Notes under the pieces: model-generated
The model's input: the letters and a program-made list of their open reading frames with translations, nothing else
Database searches by the model: none
Told to the model about the DNA's origin: nothing
Position numbers and translations under genes: made by a program
Source of the DNA: Cryptomeria japonica
Lineage: Eukaryota > Streptophyta > Pinopsida > Cupressales > Cupressaceae
Direction: 5' to 3'
Length of the DNA: 64,000 bases
Assembly (NCBI RefSeq): GCF_030272615.1
Contig: NC_081409.1
Location: forward strand, 206,029,546-206,093,545
Shown here: in pieces, positions 49,961-63,229 of the stretch
How the letters are laid out: every line of letters starts with the position of its first letter
How positions within the stretch are numbered: the stretch's first letter is position 1

Positions 49961-52669
49961 TAATTGAAGAACAAATGTCAAAAGAATCATGGGAGATCTT
50001 TTAATACTTAGAATGATTACGGTTGCTTTGTCAAGATGAAAGTGAGTAAAGTCAAGAGAGGGTTAATGAACGTGTAATATTTAGAAAAAGATATGCTTTT
50101 TGTGGACAGGTAAAATAACAGAAGAGCAGCATGGTGCCCACTTTTTCTTTTGGTGGTTTCACGTGGTCAAGAAGGTATTGCTGGTCTCATTATATATGAT
50201 ATATTATATTAGAAATTATATAATCATAACATTCTTATATTTATAAAGGTGTTAACCTTGTCAGAAAACCATCTTTATTTATAATAATAAACCGACAAAT
50301 TAAAAGATTACATAGAAATCTTACCATTCATATAATAAGTTGCCTCATCTTTTAAATGTTATTTCTTTAAATGTTAAATGCACTGATCAAGATATGGAGA
50401 TATGATTGCAAACGTATCACTAATCATAAGAAATGTGAACTACATAAATTATACTTTATACTGCTTGCAATTCTATTAAATTATAATTCTATACACTTTA
50501 TACAATATTCTGATCTAGAATAATTAAAATTTCTTGTGGGGCGACATTCCTCTGTTGTTGTCTAAAAAACCATATATGGATTCTATAAGGATTTTGTTGT
50601 AGTTTTGGGTCTTCCCCCCTTTTATCTCTCTCTATCCCCCCCACACACACGTTTTCATATATAGAGGCAATTATTTATACAAATATAGGTAATTATTTTC
50701 ATATATTTATATATATATAAGAAAATAATTTTCTATATTAACATAAATAATTACCTTTGTAATCTTATATTTCTTTCTCTCTCTCTGCTTGCTTAGCCAC
50801 CTTGATGTTTTTGCATATATTCTCTTTTGTTTTTATACATCTGTGTATCTTTTATGTTGCTTCTATTTTATGTTACCTTTTTTTCCTTGTGTTTCTTCTT
50901 GGTTTTTTGTCTTTTTGGTGTTAATCTTTTGTTGTTATTTTCTCTTCTTGGTATCTATCCTTGGGTCTGGGTTTTCATATTTTAAATCTTCTTCGCCTGC
51001 TATCATCTTCATTTTCTGCTATCTTGCTCTATTACTTGCTTTTTTGCCCTGATGATGGAACATGGTATTTGATCCGAAACGTTGGCAATGCAAAAATTTA
51101 CAGGGTCGAATCCAGAAGAACAAAATTAAAAAAGAAGAATACCTTATACACATGTTTTTTTGCTAACCACTTTCAACATTGGAACCAATTTCCCTGAACA
51201 TCTTCAATCATCATCAAATGCATGCTAAAATGACAATAATTCATTGGCCAAGATGTTCAAAGTCAATGCATATGTACATCTGAACTTTTGAATAGGTTAT
51301 TAATGTTTCCTACTCTAATCAAAATTGGGAGTTTCCCCTATTCAATATGAACCATAGTTTCTTTAGAGCATTTATGATGTTTTCCTACTCTAATCGAAAT
51401 TGGGAGTTTACCATATTCGATATGAACCATAGTTTCTTTAAAGCATTTATCATGTTTGACAAGATCTTCCTTTTCCACTGTAAACATCAATTACATGTTT
51501 CTTGAATCAATTTGAAAGAACAGTACCACTCTTTGGGTAGCGGTCTCTCTTCATTAACCATAATGTTAGAGTTTGTCCTTTTCTAAAAAGCAAATTGATA
51601 GTGAGAAGAGTCTTCACATATTATATATGTTACCTACCCAGCTTACCAATATCCCATGTCATACCCTACAAGAAGGCCTTTTTTGCCAAACCCTTCTAAG
51701 CTATATCTTAAAATATAGCAAAATAGTCTATATAATTAATTCAATTGTCTATTGTGTAATGCCCTATAAACTAAAATGAACTTTCATAGTGTTATGAGAA
51801 TTAATCTCCTCACCATATGACTTTTTTCTATATCCATTTATTTGAATTGCTTCTTTTTCCATGACTTGTTCAGTTTTTAATGCTTCAGTACTTGCATATT
51901 TATTGAATCTTTTATGCAATATGTAAAATTTTAACTGCAAAGATTTGAAGATACATTAGAAATGAAATTGAAGTAGATTATTTTGATTATTATGTTATTT
52001 GAAGATGAAATCCCAAGTAATTGAACCAGCCATAAGCACAGTCCCAAGTGTTTTGTTTAGTTGTTTCATGATAAACTATAGGTGGGTGAAATCACAATAC
52101 TGGTTCCCACTTTTTGACTAACTTTGACACTTAGATGAATATTTTTTTAAAAAACCTTCACTTTCCAACACCTATAACTTTTAAACCGTTAACAATTTGA
52201 AGATGAAGTAAACTAGTGATTTGTAACATCTTGTTTGTAGATTCTAAATATATTTTTTTCAAATTCTTTTGAATAAATTTTATTGATTTTTCCATCTCCC
52301 TCAAAAAGTAGTTTTTTACAGCAAACAACATTTTTTAAGAGTGATGTGCATCCCGAAACGCGTAAACATTTTTTCTATAAATGATAAAAACTTAATTCTT
52401 TTGAATTTTGGTTTATAACATCAATACCCAAGGCATGCAGTTGGTTTGATAGTGATATGTTGAATATTTTTTATTTTATTAAGTTTTGAAGTCCGACTAA
52501 TTATAATTTTGATATAGGTGTACATTTGAACACATAACTTGTTCTATATATATCAAAATTCAATTTTATTTTATCTTGTTAGAAAGAAGACATCAATACC
52601 TAATGCATAGATATGTTTCATATTTTTTTAGAATTAATTTATGATTTTCATCTTCTATTCTAGGAATAT
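49961..52669. mobile_element. 2.7-kb insertion upstream of lyase copy 3
   Basis: Units 1 and 2 are continuous where unit 3 has this block. The 22-base sequence starting TCATCTTCTATTCTAGGAAT lies just left (ending 49960) and again at the right end (ending about 52669). A direct repeat of that length resembles a LINE or SINE target duplication. No reverse transcriptase or terminal repeats were found. Contents: a T-rich stretch (50780-51050), the words CTGATGA (51049-51055) and GAAAC (51076-51080), a 75-base tandem repeat, and non-coding DNA. The left junction also repeats AATATTAATTGAAG and GAAGAACAAATGTCAAAA from nearby, so a more complex repair event is possible. Confidence 0.6.
51304..51456. 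repeat. 75-base tandem repeat, two copies
   Basis: TCCTACTCTAATCxAAATTG begins at 51308 and again at 51383, with similar sequence through GAACCATAGTTTCTTTA and AGCATTTAT. A few mismatches. Present only in the unit 3 insertion. Confidence 0.85.
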
Positions 52670-53586
52670 GTAACATTCAAACTTAAGTGCACACACCATG
52701 TGAAGAACAAATGTCAAAACAAATGTGAAGAACAGTCTTTGAGACAACTACTAAAGTGGAAACTTTATGAAGGGTCAAAAGTGCAATCATACAAACAAAA
52801 AAAATGTGATTGGAAAATCGAGGGCTAAGAAGCCTCCAATCATCTTGCATTGGTTGAGGAGTATTCCCAGTCATTGATGGTTAAAAAGAGATCATTCATT
52901 TCATATTAAAAGACACCTTCGGTGTAAATAGATTCTCGAGTAATTGTAAATGTATGTATGCAGGTGGTCTATCATGGATAAATTTCTAATAGAGGATCTG
53001 TTACATCCTAATCTCCCACCTCCACCCCTGATGAGCCTCACTTGCGAGCAAGACTCAATAAAATACAAAAATGAATATAATCCAAGAATATAATAACGCA
53101 ATCGAAAATAAGAATGTCGTTCCCCATCTATAACGGCTTGCATCTTCAATGCAAACCATTATTGATTTGGTTAGATCGATTGATGTAGAATTAGATAGAT
53201 TTCACTTATGAAAGGAGGGGATGTGATAATTTTATGCAAATGGACTTTCCTATAGGGAGATTCATGATATTCACATCACCAAATAAACCCTAGCCCTATT
53301 TTCATTAACCCTCACACGAATCAACTCACTCCTCCAAATAATAAAAAAAATTCAATTCGGTTGTGTAGGCATCCTTAGATATCTAAAAAAAATTAAGAGC
53401 GGTGGTGGATGGTATTTGATCATCTGCCACACACTAATTGTGTGGTGTCCTTATATTTTTTGAGGAAATTATATGTAGAGTTTCAATTGGGTTTAAAACC
53501 CAATTATTTTGACATGATATCACTTTAGGGTATTAGTGGTGGCATGCCACAACATAGGTTTGGGCAACATGTTGATCCAAATTGAC
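52670..53586. other. Common upstream flank, unit 3
   Basis: Resumes homology with 2870-3779 of unit 1. No gene seen. Confidence 0.6.
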
Positions 53587-54900
53587 CCTTGACTATTCCA
53601 CCTATCATCGCTCCTCCTTCTCCTATTATTCTCATACCTATTCAGCATCAAACAATGGTTTCAACATTAGGAGCATTGAGTGCACACTTAGGTAATCTCA
53701 CTAAACAAGCTACCCACATGGAAACTAAACATAGTAGTAGAAAGCATGGAGGAGCATCTAATGTAGTTGGTCCTTACACCTAGTGCATGTTGAGACCAAA
53801 TATTTGTACGAATTGTAATAAAATATATTATGGCCCTATTCATGCATCCACAACAAATGCACTTGCGTCAAGTGAGATCACATCATATGTGGATTTTCTA
53901 TGTTTTAATGATCATCCTACATAGATATGTGTGTCATACATAAATTAAGCATGTTTTTAATTTACGTATAAAAAAAAAATTATTCTAAAAAAAAATATAA
54001 ATAATATTTGAACATTCAAATTGTTTGGTCTAATGATAGCCTCAAGGTCATTGACTACATTTGATCAATTTTTATTTTGGGTTGACATTTGTAGAAATTG
54101 GCACACCTTTTAGGGTATTTACCAATATCTAGACTGAATTGTTTGAATTAACATTTTGATTTTTTTAGATATATTAAATGATTAAAATTTGAGTAATATA
54201 ATTCAGTCTTGGATAGGTAGAATTTTTTTATTGCTCCAAGGAGGTCATGCAACTTCCATGTCCACTGAATAGAGGGTGTAGTGAGTGCTCCTCCATCATA
54301 AACTATTATGCATGAGCCATTCCCTATATGTATTTTTTTTAAACTATAATTAGAAATTTGTACTTTGAATTCACTATATCAAGCACATGTATTAAATATT
54401 TTAATATATTTTTCTACAGGTTGATACCACTATTAGGATAGGTGTTTCTTATGCTTCTTGGTAGGGCCAACTTCATGTGTCATCCACATCATTTCAAGTT
54501 GTTTGAAAGTAAATATTCTATGTGAAATTCGTAGACTTATTTTATATAGATTAACAAAATTGGTACTTGAGAATATTTTTAACCTAATTTTTGTTATTTA
54601 TTCAAACCTTGTAGGAGTTAGCTTATAAGACTTTTGGTCTTGATTTGATAGTACATATACCACTTGTGCAATAAATTATGGGAGGAGATGGGAAGCTTTA
54701 TATGGTAATTTAAATATTGATTATTTAATTGATCATAAATGAATTATAGATTAGCTAATGAATTAAATCAAATTTAAATCATACATGTTTGCACATGTTT
54801 CTTTCTTTTGTACAAAATGAGATAGGTCTTGACCTGATAGTATATATACTATGTCATGCACATTAGGTTGTGGGAAGAGATGAGCAACTTAACACGATAA
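53587..54900 (+). pseudogene. Decayed multi-exon gene or element fragment, unit 3
   Basis: Third copy of 3780-5095. The first block (53589-53783) ends at the same TAG as unit 1, and the Cys-rich stretch has lost Cys residues (VVGPYT for VACPCT). Later blocks are present with more changes, and the donor after the first block is absent. The most eroded of the three. Confidence 0.38.
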
Positions 54901-57415
54901 TTTTTGTGATTTTATAAATTAAAATGGATTAAATCAAATTTTATCCATACTCATGTGCAAATGCTTAAATATAATTTTTTAAACTTAAAATCTGATTTGT
55001 AATTACTTTCTCTTATACAACATGAGACAGGTCAATCTGGTTTGCATGGATCAAAGAGGAGTCTTAATTTTAGAGATAATACTTGACTTATATCATATAG
55101 TTCACTATTTTACATGAAAGATGATTTGTATTATTTTTATCATGCTGACTAATTTGTGACTCCAAAGACATGTTTCAGTCCACATTTCATGGACTTTATT
55201 TTAGTTTTTACTTGTTTACGAATGCACACTTCATTTTAGTATTGCATTGATTGTATTATTTAGTATTTTGTGGACTATATCTCTAGGTATTTCATGGACT
55301 ATATATATTTCAATATTTCATGAAATTTAAATAAATTGTAGATTTTGTGGACTTTATTGAACATTATTACATGTAAATGCAATTTAACTTGAACAAGTCT
55401 CTTAAAATAGGAACCAATATTTGTAAAAAAAATTGGAACTCTAAAAATGTTGATTTAAGTTATATTTATGCATACATAAAGCAAAAAATTATGCACTTTA
55501 CATTACCTAGAATGTCTAAGACATGAAGAATGTCATTAATGTGCAAGATGGATAGGATCAAAGATAAGAAGACATTTGCATTCCATAAGGTATTAATTTA
55601 TAGAAATTAAAATCTCATCACACCAAAACACTTATTATGAATAAACATTAAGCATGCAATTTTTTAATTATGTAGAATATATATTTCTATAACTTACATA
55701 TTTAGAGATGTGCATAAGAATATTAGGGCTCATCATATCACCTAAGAGAAGGCCATATTTATAGGTTTGGTAACTAATGTCTTTAAAGCACCAACAAACC
55801 TAGTTCCATTGCTAGGGACATTCAACTAATTCATCTTTTAATTAGTTGAGTTGTATGCATTGAGTTTTATGCATCAATCTACTACACAAAGATGGAGTTA
55901 GTCGGTCTTCTATGTTGAGCTTCCAAAGTTTATAGTTGTCTTTAGACAACTCTTTTTTTATTTATCTAGTTTCATCTGTATTATTCTCTAAAAATTAGGT
56001 ATGTATAGAGATACCACTGAAATAGCATTAATAGTAGGGAGAAAATATCTCCTCCCACAATCTAACAATATTTTGTATCTTCAAAACCAAATTATAGGAA
56101 ATAACATATAGAATACAATACATTAATCATTAACGAATTTCTAGAACTATGGCTTAAACCATGAGATAATTATTAGATTAGCTAGTCTAAGTTAGTGTTG
56201 ATTTAATTTGAGTTCAAATATAGAAAAAGTGCATATCCTTAGTGCTTACAAATTCATGAACATGATAAAACATTTATGTAAATAGAAATAGCATTGCAAA
56301 ATAAAAATATGCAATATCACATGAACACTAATATACATAGGGAAAAAGCTTTCAAGTAAAAATCCCAACACCAAGAGAGTATAAAATTGTATTGATCTCA
56401 AATTTAGAATATATCAACACAACTTATCCCTTCAACTAGACAATATTTTGATAATAATAACAATTCATAATCTACAAAACAATGCAAGCTACTATCTCAT
56501 CTCCAATATATAAATAAATGACATCTAAGAAACCATAAATGATTTCTAACACAATAAACTCAAACCATAAGCAAAGTAGTCAAAATATAAAGGATACCTC
56601 ATGACATGTGTAAAAAAGTTAAAACAATTTTTCTTATGAACTTGGTCATTGAACTTCCCTAAAAGATAAAATTATTTTAGGAGATGACAAATAATAACTC
56701 TCTAAGTCCAAAAAAGATAACCAACTTTTTATTCCTATTAAAATGTCATAGATTCTTCTTTGATATCTTACAAAATTATAAATTATCATGGATTTCCTTC
56801 TATCTCATGCCATGTCCAATGATGTATTGCAATACAAGTCCTCCCATCTTATGCCTCTTACATCCATATTCCTAGTCATCTAGAGAATAATATTTAATTA
56901 TAAATATCTCCAACCTCATGTGGATGTCAAAGTTGGTCCTTCATGTCCTTGAAGATGTACATATAAGTAAATAAGTATTAAATAAATAATGTATAATAGT
57001 CTAGAGAAGGACACAAGGTGAACATTACTTAATCTTAACATTAGATCCATGTGCCCCTCTCTAAGAGTAACTTTTATTTCTAATAGAACATGACTCTTAA
57101 TGTTAACTATTGACTCAAATAATCACTGGTTCCAATTTAACCCTCAAGAACTTTGTGTAGCAGTTCTAATTATAGTTAAAATCTTTTTACAGATGACTAG
57201 TTTTGGTTGGTAAAAGATTCTCTTCCTCATCACTTTGTTATCCCATTTATTGCTCTCTTATAATGATCATAATACAACTTACAAGTTGCATATTGTATTA
57301 AAGCACTCTCATGAATTAGACTCCAAGTATGGTACCCATTCCAAATGGGTCCAAAATTACAACACATTATACTAATTAAATAATGATATTATTAGGATTG
57401 TATGGTGTATGTGAC
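54901..57415. other. Non-coding intergenic DNA, unit 3
   Basis: Homologous to 5096-7584, including the single copy of segment A (from about 56407). No gene seen. Confidence 0.6.
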
Positions 57416-57420
57416 AACTA

Positions 57421-57766
57421 TGTTAGGGTTTCAAGCAGATCCGAAGCAAATATGAACTAACAATTATATGCAGATTTAAATACAAAAGATAAAGAAATAA
57501 AACAGGACACAGATAACACAGAGATTTAACGTGGTTCACCCAAAATGGGTTACGTCCACCATACACAGCCGTCCAATCTTTCTTATTATCCAGCAAAAAT
57601 AGTACATCAACCTTACAATGCCTTAAGCATCCCAGCCACTTATAACATGCGTTTTTAGGGCAACAAACAAAGTCGGCCTTTTTAGGGTTTTATTACAATG
57701 TCGGTTTTCATCAACAAAAACGGCTGAGTGTACAGTACTTTGCTGATCAGTCGCCACATTTCAACA
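57421..57766 (-). repeat. 3' LTR of copia element
   Basis: TGTTAGGGTT...TTTCAACA on the plus strand. Lacks the 83-base GC-rich block found in the 5' LTR. A purine tract (AAGTGGGAGAT on the minus strand, 57767-57777) abuts it. Confidence 0.95.
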
Positions 57767-57902
57767 ATCTCCCACTTGGAGACTGATCAGGCTCCACACC
57801 GAACAATCTCCCACTTGGAGACTGATACTACACGACACCACTGTACATGCAACATCCGCTGGATAAAACACTAAGACTTGACTGGTATAAATTCCACAAT
57901 TA

Positions 57903-60115
57903 TTAATCAAGAAGACCAATAGAAACTGATGAAGAAATCAGCTTCTCCTGTGGAACTGCCTTTGTGAACATATCGGCAGGATTCTCACTTGTGTGAATCT
58001 TCTCAAGCCGTAACTGACCCTCCTCCAAAATAGTCCGGATGAAGTGGTACCTGAGCTGAATGTGCTTTGTCCTTGAATGAAAAGCAGAGTTCTTCGCAAG
58101 ATGAATGGCACTCTGGCTATCAGTATACAATGGGCTATCCTCTTGTGTCTGACCCAATTCCTTCAGAAAACATTTCAACCAAATCATCTCTTTGATGGCT
58201 TCTGTAGCAGCAACATACTCAGCTTCAGTGGTTGAAAGTGCAACAACCTTTTGCAACCTAGAAATCCAACTGACTGCAGTTCCCCCTATAGTAAAAACAT
58301 ACCCTGTAGTACTCCTCCGTGAATCAATATCACCTACCAGATCAGAGTCAGCAAATCCACTTAGAGCAGCATTAGATCCTTTGAAACATAATGCCTTCGT
58401 AGTAGTTCCTTTCAAATACCGAAGAATCCATTTTACAGCATTCCAATGTTCCATACCCGGATTACTCATAAACCTGCTCACAACTCCCACTGCATGTGCA
58501 ATATCTGGCCTTGTGCATACCATTGCATACATCAGACTACCAACAGCTGATGAATACGGGATGTTAGACATTTTATTAACCTCTTCCTGTGCCTTTGGGC
58601 ACATCTCCTTAGTCAATTTGAAATGACTAGCCAAAGGTGTACTAACTGCTTTTGCATCCTGCATGTTAAATCTTTTCAACACCTTCTTTATATACTCACT
58701 TTGGGACAAATTCAAGGTTCTATTTTTCTTGTCCCGTGTAATCCTCATACCGAGAATTTGCTTAGCTGCACCCAAATCCTTCATAGCAAATGACCTGGCT
58801 AATTTCTGTTTAAGATCATTTATATGTTGCATGTTAGACCCAGCAACAAGCATGTCATCAACATAAAGCAATAGGATAATATAACTGCCATTATCAAATC
58901 TCTTAAAATATACACAATGATCAGAATGACATCTATGATAACCGTGTTCAGCCATGAAACTATCAAATTTTAAATACCATTGTCGGGGTGCTTGCTTTAG
59001 GCCATACAAACTTTTCTTCAACCTGCACACCAAGTTATCCTTACCTTTGACCTCATATCCCTGTGGTTGCAACATGTAAATTTCCTCCTCCAGATCTCCA
59101 TGGAGAAAAGCTGTTTTGACATCTAATTGTTCAAGATGTAAATCATCTGCAGCCACAAGACTAAGTACAGTTCTAATTGAGGTCATTTTTACAACTGGAG
59201 AAAATATTTCATCATAATCTATACCCTTTTTCTGTGCAAAACCTTTTACCACAAGTCTGGCCTTATATCTTTTCTGACCTCCTTCCTCCTCCTTCAGCCG
59301 ATAAACCCATTTGTTAGGCAAGGCTCTTTTTTCTGCAGGTAAAGGGACTAAGTCCCAAGTCTTATTTTTCATCAAGGAGTCCATCTCCTCTTTCATGCCT
59401 AGTTGCCACTGTTGTTTGGCATCCACCTGCATTGCTTCTTCATATTCTTCTGGTTCACCAGAATCCGTTAATAAAATAGAATACAAAGAAGGAGAAAAAC
59501 TTTCAGGGGGTCTACTTGTCCTCGTAGAACGTCTAACACTTGCAGGAGTTTGTGGGACAATCTGTTGTTGCTGAGCATCAGGTACCTGTGGCATTTCATT
59601 TTCAGGAATCTCATCCAACACCACATATTCTTGTTTGTCCTGTTCATGCTTCTTTTCCTGCATTTGTTCTTTATACACAACCTTCTCATTGAATATAACA
59701 TCTCTACTTCTAATTATTTTCTTATTTTCAAAATCCCATAACCGATAGCCATATTCATCTATCCCATATCCAATGAAGGTACATTTCTGAGATTTAGCAT
59801 CAAGCTTGGTTCTGTTTTCTTTATCAACATGGACAAAAGCTTCACAACCAAAAGTTTTTAGAAAAGAATAATTTACCTTTTTACCAGTCCATGCCTCCTC
59901 TGGAATACCACCATCCAAAGGGGTTGAAGGTCCTCTATTTATCAAATAGACAGCAGTATGTACAGCATCTGCCCAAAAATGTAAGGGCAATCCAGCATGC
60001 AATCTCATGCTCCTTGCACGTTCCATGATGGTCCTATTCATTCTCTCTGACACACCATTTTCCTGTGGAGTTCCTGGAACTGTCTTCTGCTTTCGAATCC
60101 CATTTAAGGAACAGT
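57903..60115 (-). pseudogene. Copia polyprotein, second part: integrase C-end, reverse transcriptase, RNase H
   Basis: Open to the stop at 57903 and in frame back to about 60115, where it is separated from the first part by a frameshift. Residues are numbered from the valine codon at 60053. An integrase end with SERMNRTIMERARSM and a GKKVNYSFLKTFGCEAFVHV region comes first. The reverse transcriptase follows (about 230-430), with DVKTAFLHGDL (Asp311) and the catalytic YVDD (397-400). RNase H (about 560-700) has Asp569, Glu610 and Asp645 in FADSD, TTEAEY and YTDSQSA. These domains copy RNA to DNA in cytoplasmic particles. All catalytic residues are present. As a separate product it has no credible start of its own. 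Confidence 0.93.
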
Positions 60116-61840
60116 TTAATCTTCAAATGTTTTGCTGCAATACTCACCTCCATTATCCGATCTGAGACACTTCAACTTTTTTCCTGTCTCATTCTCAACC
60201 AGAGCTTTCCATTTCTTAAAAGTTTCAAAAACATCTGATTTTTGTTTTAGAAAATATACCCATGTTTTTCTAGTTGAGTCATCAATAAAAATAACATAAT
60301 AACAAGAGCCACCAAGAGATGATACCTGAGTCGGTCCCCATACATCTGAATGTACAAGCTCTAACTTCTCACTCTTCTTCTCTTTTCCAACCTTGAGAAA
60401 TCTGACTCTTTTCTGTTTACCATAAACACAGTTTTCACAGAACTCTAAATCAATCTTCTTTAGTCCTGGCAATAGATTTTTGGAGTGAAGGATTTTCATC
60501 CCTTTCTCACTCATGTGCCCAAGCCTATGGTGCCACATTATTGAATCTGTTCTTGCAACATTTATTGTTGTTGTCCCTGTAGTAACTTTATCTGTAGCAG
60601 CTAAGGTAGAGTAAGTGTTACCAGTACACAGATATAATGTGCCTACCTTCGAACCTTTAGCTACTACTAACGATCCTTTAGTGACCTTCCACATACTGTC
60701 TGAGAAGGTAACTATGCAACCTTCACTACCTAGTTGCCCTGCAGAAATTAAATTTCTTCTTAAATTAGGAACATGTCTTACCTCCTGCAGAAACCAGTCA
60801 TTACCATTCTGCAACTTGATCTTTATCTTTCCTTTTCCAACAATTTGACAGGGCTCATCATCACCCAAATATACCTGTCCAAAATCACCTTTAACATAAT
60901 CTAGAAAATATTTTCTATGGGGTGTAGCATGAAATGAAGCCCCAGAATCTATTACCCAGGAATCATTAACATTATCCAAACATAAGATTAAAGCATCTTG
61001 TAGAGTATTACTTGCAATATTAGCTTCCTTACTGTCATTTTCATTTTTGTCTCCTTCTTTGTTTTTCCGAGACCAACAGTCTTTCTTTAGATGACCAGGT
61101 TTTCCGCAGTACCAGCAATCTTTCTTTCCTCTAGATTGAGAGCGTCCTTTCTTTGACTTCCCTCGTGACTTCTCATTCCCAGGGCCTTTTCCTCTTTCCT
61201 TTGATCTTCCTCTGTTCTCCACATTCAAAACACTACCCGATGATGTTGGAGTCTCACCTGTGCTTTTCCTTCGCATTTCCTCGCTTAGGATAACACCAAC
61301 AATATCATCAAATACCAAAGTATTTTTACCAGAGACAGAGTTACTTACAGCCATAACCAAGCTATTCCAGCTTTCTGGCAAAGAACATAAAATCAAGAGA
61401 GCCCTAACCTCTTCTGCAAAGGTAATTTTTACCGAAGACAATTGACTGGTAATTGTATTAAATTCATTTAAGTGCTCCGCTACAGATCCTCCCTCACTCA
61501 TTTTCAAATTAAACAAACGCTTCATAAGAAATACCTTATTCGAAGCCGAGGGTTTCTCATACAGCTTAGCCAATGTTGCCATCAAATCTACAGTCGTTTT
61601 TGCTTCTGTTATATTGAATGCTACAGACGCTGCAAGGCACAATCGAATGGATCCCAGTGCCTTTCTATCTAAAATGTCCCACTCTTCATCTGATATTGTG
61701 GTCGGTTTCTTTGCCTTTCCTTCCAATGGCCGCCACAAATCCTTTTGATACAGGTAATCCTCCATCTGCATTTTCCATAACTGATAATTCTGGCCGTTAA
61801 ACTTTTCGACCTTGAATTTGGAATCCTCCATTGCTCCCAC
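60116..61840 (-). pseudogene. Copia polyprotein, first part: gag, protease, integrase N-part
   Basis: 574 codons from ATG 61840 (a second ATG lies three codons in) to a premature TAA at 60116-60118. Gag (about 1-240) has the copia-type NYQLWKMQMEDYL start. A CCHC knuckle CWYCGKPGHLKKDC is at 242-255. The protease is marked by DSGAS (298-302). The integrase zinc motif is H438-H442-C468-C471, and the core has Asp499 (SDVWGP) and Asp562 (SDNGGEY). The reading is cut between the second core Asp and the Glu, which lies in the other frame just downstream. Extra bases at about 60115-60117 explain the shift. Confidence 0.94.
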
Positions 61841-61877
61841 TCAAATCTGAAAGTCCTGCCAATTTACAGAAAACCTC

Positions 61878-61889
61878 GCTCTGATACCA
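61878..61889 (-). other. Primer binding site of copia element
   Basis: The minus strand reads TGGTATCAGAGC, matching the 3' end of initiator tRNA-Met, two bases inside the 5' LTR. Confidence 0.92.
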
Positions 61890-61891
61890 AT

Positions 61892-62320
61892 TGTTAGGGT
61901 TTCAAGCAGATCCGAAGCAAATATGAACTAACAATTATATGCAGATTTAAATACAAAAGATAAAGAAATAAAACAGGACACAGATAACATAGAGATTTAA
62001 CGTGGTTCACCCAGAATGGGTTACGTCCACCATACACAGCCGTCCAATCTTTCTTATTATCCAGCAAAAATAGTACATCAACCTTACAATGCCTTAAGCA
62101 TCCCAGCCACTTATAACATGCATTTTTAGGGCAACAAACAAAGTCGGCCTTTTTAGGGTTTTATTACAATGTCGGTTTTCATCAACAAAAACGGCAAAAA
62201 ATTTTTTCTCGGGGGCTGCCGCCCCCGAACCCCTGCCTGGGGCCCGGCCCGGCCCCGGACCCCGGCGAGGATACGTGCTGAGTGTACAGTACTTTGCTGA
62301 TCAGTCGCCACATTTCAACA
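61892..62320 (-). repeat. 5' LTR of copia element, with extra GC-rich block
   Basis: 429 bases, equal to the 3' LTR plus 83 bases at about 62195-62277. A minus-strand TTATAAG at about 62110-62116 could be the TATA element, which places the extra block upstream of it in U3. Confidence 0.95.
62195..62277 (-). other. 83-base GC-rich hairpin block in copia 5' LTR
   Basis: It begins with AAAAAATTTTTT, then TCGGGGGC-TGCC-GCCCCCGA, a perfect 8-base-pair hairpin, then a second GC-rich palindromic run (GGGGCC...GGCCCC). It is strikingly GC-rich in an AT-rich window and absent from the partner LTR. Confidence 0.9.
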
Positions 62321-62432
62321 AACTAGTCCTAATAGATAGCTCAAAATGATCACACAATAGTATATTCCTTTTTTTTTTTCAAATTTTACCTTTTTAAACC
62401 TATAGGAACTGAATAGTTAAAAATTTGAAGGT

Positions 62433-63229
<797 letters not shown>

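Larger units (their letters stand above)
57421..62320 (-). mobile_element. Ty1/copia LTR retrotransposon, nearly intact, unit 3
   Basis: 4900 bases, flanked by AACTA on both sides (57416-57420 and 62321-62325). LTRs are 57421-57766 (3', 346 bases) and 61892-62320 (5', 429 bases). The domain order gag, protease, integrase, reverse transcriptase, RNase H is diagnostic of copia. Outside one 83-base length difference the LTRs differ at only about three positions in 346, all transitions, so the insertion is recent. Its single obvious coding defect is a frameshift in the integrase. Confidence 0.97.

Noticed and set aside
50789-51052. 87-codon hydrophobic open frame in the unit 3 insertion
   Set aside because: Caused by a T-rich stretch giving Phe/Leu/Ser codons; no credible membrane protein features beyond composition.
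51049-51080. Hammerhead ribozyme called as an RNA gene
   Set aside because: Core words are present, but the first stem II pair and the cleavage site fail, so it is reported only as a weak finding.
58192-58626. 144-codon open frame antisense to the copia reverse transcriptase and RNase H
   Set aside because: Opposite a well-conserved polymerase frame; an antisense shadow.
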